A stretch of DNA of 64,000 nucleotides from Chryseobacterium sp. H1D6B. GTDB taxonomy: Bacteria; Bacteroidota; Bacteroidia; Flavobacteriales; Weeksellaceae. Below the pieces are notes generated by a model that was not told the origin of the DNA, ran no database searches, and saw nothing but the letters and a program-made list of their open reading frames with translations. Of this stretch, positions 61,915 through 64,000 are shown one piece after another; within the stretch, counting starts at the first letter, position 1, and the number at the start of each line of letters is the position of its first letter. Location: NCBI RefSeq assembly GCF_029892445.1, contig NZ_JARXVJ010000001.1:4278001-4342000 (forward strand). Reading direction: 5' to 3'. Made by a program: the position numbers and the translations under genes.

Positions 61915-62484
61915 TTAATTAATTCTGCCTCTTATGCGGCTTAGAGACTGTTCTGTTACCCCAAGGTAACTGGCAATATATTTTAAAGGGATTTTCTGAA
62001 CGACAATCGGATCTTTTTTCAAAAGATTTAAATACCTTTTTTCCGGGGAGTTGCACAGCAGGTCTTCAATTCTTTTTTTAGCGTCCAGATATATTTTCTC
62101 ACTCATTATCCTTCCGAATTGCTGCCAATAAGCTTCTTTCTGATATAATGTTTGTAAGTCCTCCTTATTCAATAATAAAATCTCACAATTTTCTACAGTT
62201 TGTATATTGATATTGGAGAGGCTGTCACAAAGGATACTTTCATAGTCTGTAAAAAAATCATTTTCAAAATGAAAACTAAAATTGATTTCCCGCCCCTGAT
62301 CATTGATATAAAAACTTCTAATAGTCCCGCTTTTTATAAAACCTAGGTATCGGCATTTATCTCCCTGTTTGAGAAAAAATTCAGATTTATCTATTTTTCT
62401 ATATTCCAGTAAAGAGAAAAATTCTTCAAAATGTTCGAGGTCTACCTGAAATAACTCACCATATTTTTTATAATTATCCAGCAT
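61915..62484 (-). CDS. Crp/Fnr-family transcriptional regulator
   Basis: 189 residues. The CNB-like domain (about 10-115: FFLKQGDKCRYLGFIKSGTI) and a C-terminal helix-turn-helix (LKYIASYLGVTEQSLSRIRG) are complete. It resembles the Crp/Fnr gene at 55162 (IASYLGVT-SLSRIR in both). No Fe-S cysteine motif is visible. It stands 68 bases upstream of the alpha/beta hydrolase and probably controls it. Confidence 0.9.
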   Translation of the reverse strand: MLDNYKKYGELFQVDLEHFEEFFSLLEYRKIDKSEFFLKQGDKCRYLGFIKSGTIRSFYINDQGREINFSFHFENDFFTDYESILCDSLSNINIQTVENCEILLLNKEDLQTLYQKEAYWQQFGRIMSEKIYLDAKKRIEDLLCNSPEKRYLNLLKKDPIVVQKIPLKYIASYLGVTEQSLSRIRGRIN

Positions 62485-62586
62485 CCTTCATTTGTTTTTT
62501 TCATAATTTGTGTTTATTTTGATAAAGATAAGAAAAGGTCTAAAATCACTATTCATGATTAGACATTTATCTTATGCTTGTCTTTA

Positions 62587-63114
62587 TTATTTCATTTTAT
62601 TGAAAACATAACGGGCTATTTTCCACTGATCATTTTCTTTCTGTAACATAAACAGTTCTCTATTTTCTTCAGCACTGGTAATTCCTGTTGCGTGGATAAG
62701 CTGTGTACCTCTAGAAATTGTACGTGCAAAAGCGTAATGATCATTCACGATTACAATTTCGTCAATATTGAATTTAATATTTAACTGTAAATTTTTAAAT
62801 ACAAATTCATAGGCGCCTTTTAACTGCTCCTGTCCAATTGCCGAAGGACCGCCCTGAGGCATAAATATTCCGTCCTGAGCGTATAGGGGTAAAACTTTAT
62901 TTACATCAGAAGTATTTAAAGCATCTTGATAATTAAACAATAATTTTTCGATTGCTGATTTTTCTGTAGACTTTTCCATTGTTGTACTATTTTTTTTGTT
63001 TGTTGATTTTTTGTTTTGAGCTCCTGTAAAGTTTACTGTCATGAGTAAACACATACTAAAAATTAGGGTGAATTTTTTTTTGCTGCTAAAAATTGATTTA
63101 GAAACTGCATTCAT
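62587..63114 (-). CDS. Secreted SgcJ/EcaC-type (SnoaL/NTF2-fold) protein
   Basis: About 175 residues from the ATG at 63114; a longer frame to 63156 is possible but less likely, because it would precede the signal peptide. The signal peptide (LIFSMCLLMTVNFTGA-QNKK) exports it. AIEKLLFNYQDALNTSDVNK, VLPLYAQDGIFMPQGGPSAI and FNIDEIVIVNDHYAFARTIS match the SgcJ/EcaC NTF2-like family. The natural substrate is unknown. Confidence 0.85.
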   Translation of the reverse strand: MNAVSKSIFSSKKKFTLIFSMCLLMTVNFTGAQNKKSTNKKNSTTMEKSTEKSAIEKLLFNYQDALNTSDVNKVLPLYAQDGIFMPQGGPSAIGQEQLKGAYEFVFKNLQLNIKFNIDEIVIVNDHYAFARTISRGTQLIHATGITSAEENRELFMLQKENDQWKIARYVFNKMK

Positions 63115-63333
63115 AATAAGTTGTTTTTTACTAAATGGTATGATGCAAAATTGCATTGAAAAAGTGGGATGCGCCCTTAATCCAGCATAAGAAATACTCT
63201 TAATCTAGATCAACAGCGCAATGGAAGGTCTTATTTAAAAATCATTGGTAACAGCAGTACAGAAGGCACTTCAGCAGTAAGAGAGGTGTATTATCTGTTA
63301 AAATTTCATGCTTATTTCATTTGTTTTTTGAGC

Positions 63334-63373
63334 AAAAAAAACCTTACAAAAGTCTTCAACTTTCATAAGGTTT
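63334..63373 (-). terminator. Terminator of tpx
   Basis: AAACCTTA and TAAGGTTT form the lower stem with an inner AAAGT/ACTTT stem; the minus strand runs into a T-tract. Confidence 0.75.
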
Positions 63374-63396
63374 ATAGAAATTTTATTTCTGTATGC

Positions 63397-63894
63397 TTAT
63401 TTTAGGGCTGTCAATGCAGCATCATAATTAGGCTCATGCGTAATCTCAGAAACCTGCTCAGTATAAAGCACTTTATTGTTTTCATCCGTAACAATTACTG
63501 CTCGGCTCAACAGGCCTTTCATTGGAGAATCTGTGATCGTAACCTGATAATCGTCCCCAAAGCTGCTTCTAAAATCTGAAAGTGTTTCTACATTATTAAG
63601 GCCTTCTGCCGCACAGAATCTTGCCAATGCAAAAGGCAGATCTTTAGAAACATTAATCACTACAGTATTATCTAATTTTGAAGCCTCTTCATTGAATTTT
63701 CTTGCTGAAGCGGCACAAATCCCTGTATCGATGCTTGGGAAAATATTAAAAACTTTCTTTTTCCCTTCAAAGCTGGAAAGTTCTTTTACATTTAACCCTG
63801 AATCTACCAATGCGAAATCCTTAACTGTAGATCCTACTTCCGGAAGATTTCCTAATGTATGTACCTCGTTTCCTTTTAATGTGATATTTGACAT
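63397..63894 (-). CDS. tpx: Thiol peroxidase
   Basis: 165 residues, the normal length. The peroxidatic Cys sits in IFPSIDTGICAASARKFNEE and the resolving Cys in ALARFCAAEGLNNVETLSDF, as in atypical 2-Cys Tpx. GSTVKDFALVDSGLNVKELS and SRAVIVTDENNKVLYTEQV complete the match. It reduces alkyl and hydrogen peroxides with electrons from thioredoxin. It is monocistronic. Confidence 0.95.
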   Translation of the reverse strand: MSNITLKGNEVHTLGNLPEVGSTVKDFALVDSGLNVKELSSFEGKKKVFNIFPSIDTGICAASARKFNEEASKLDNTVVINVSKDLPFALARFCAAEGLNNVETLSDFRSSFGDDYQVTITDSPMKGLLSRAVIVTDENNKVLYTEQVSEITHEPNYDAALTALK

Positions 63895-64000
63895 AATCTT
63901 ATTTTTTTAACGTTGCTCAAATTTAACCAAAATCACAAGGATTTTCTCTCAAATAAAGGTTAAATAATTCTTAAAGTGGAAAATCTTATTTGTGATTAAT

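Overview
The window is 64 kb of a low-GC Bacteroidota chromosome. It is most like the Chryseobacterium/Weeksellaceae branch of the Flavobacteriia. The evidence is the gene families (a DcaP-type porin, DUF4377, DUF763, PhnB-like VOC proteins, paired LytTR regulator and histidine kinase, S9 peptidase), weak or absent Shine-Dalgarno sites, and several TAnnTTTG-type -7 boxes. The species cannot be named from sequence reading alone.

Region 1 (1 to about 9.8 kb) is accessory DNA. From about 0.6 to 7.7 kb it is a row of unrelated, mostly plus-strand small genes. Most gene boundaries carry a 14-base motif, TCTCAAAAAACGAT, and several also carry an inverted repeat or hairpin just before it. The organisation resembles an integron gene-cassette array, but no integron integrase is in view. 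The cargo is a small acidic protein, a frameshifted lipoprotein, a two-helix membrane peptide, a secreted SHOCT protein, a HEPN-domain protein, an Mrr-like nuclease, a SEFIR-domain signalling protein with an HTH-like tail, a DUF1963/YwqG-like protein and a small fragmentary gene. The mix suggests anti-phage defence. A small conserved-looking protein and a large serine recombinase follow (8.0-9.9 kb). The recombinase frame runs antisense through the terminator and body of tRNA-Arg(UCG), which marks a chromosome/element junction.

Region 2 (10-29.8 kb) is mostly housekeeping: an envelope operon (beta-barrel, lipoprotein, large TPR protein), an APC permease, a DUF962 protein, a transglutaminase/DUF3857 protein, DUF4377, SPFH, dGTPase, an Nei/Fpg-like glycosylase, a methyltransferase, a LytTR two-component system facing a divergent operon, a glycosyltransferase, a hexapeptide acyltransferase and an SMR pump. 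The gap between the LytTR system and its divergent partner holds four 9-base repeats in a symmetric 9-12-9 / 9-12-9 layout, which fits LytTR binding.

Region 3 (29.9-37.5 kb) holds a restriction-modification pair in which Vsr endonuclease and C5-methyltransferase are fused. It is followed by a frameshifted mepB-like gene, a MarR operon with a palindrome upstream and a cysteine-rich tail on the regulator, an AAA ATPase overlapping a YggS/PROSC gene, and a small XRE regulator.

Region 4 (37.7-64 kb) contains gcvP, a DcaP porin, a tiny Cys-rich ORF, a DnaJ protein, an ECF sigma operon and an S9 peptidase. A long same-strand run of small-molecule and detoxification families follows (SRPBCC, DoxX, SDR, PhnB/VOC, DinB, alpha/beta hydrolases) with a Crp/Fnr regulator at its head. 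The window ends with a DUF763 protein carrying a clamp-binding-like C-terminus, a DJ-1/PfpI protein with an aldehyde dehydrogenase, another VOC/hydrolase/Crp set and thiol peroxidase. Non-coding dispersed repeats lie around 17.6, 43.3, 45.2 and 51.4 kb.
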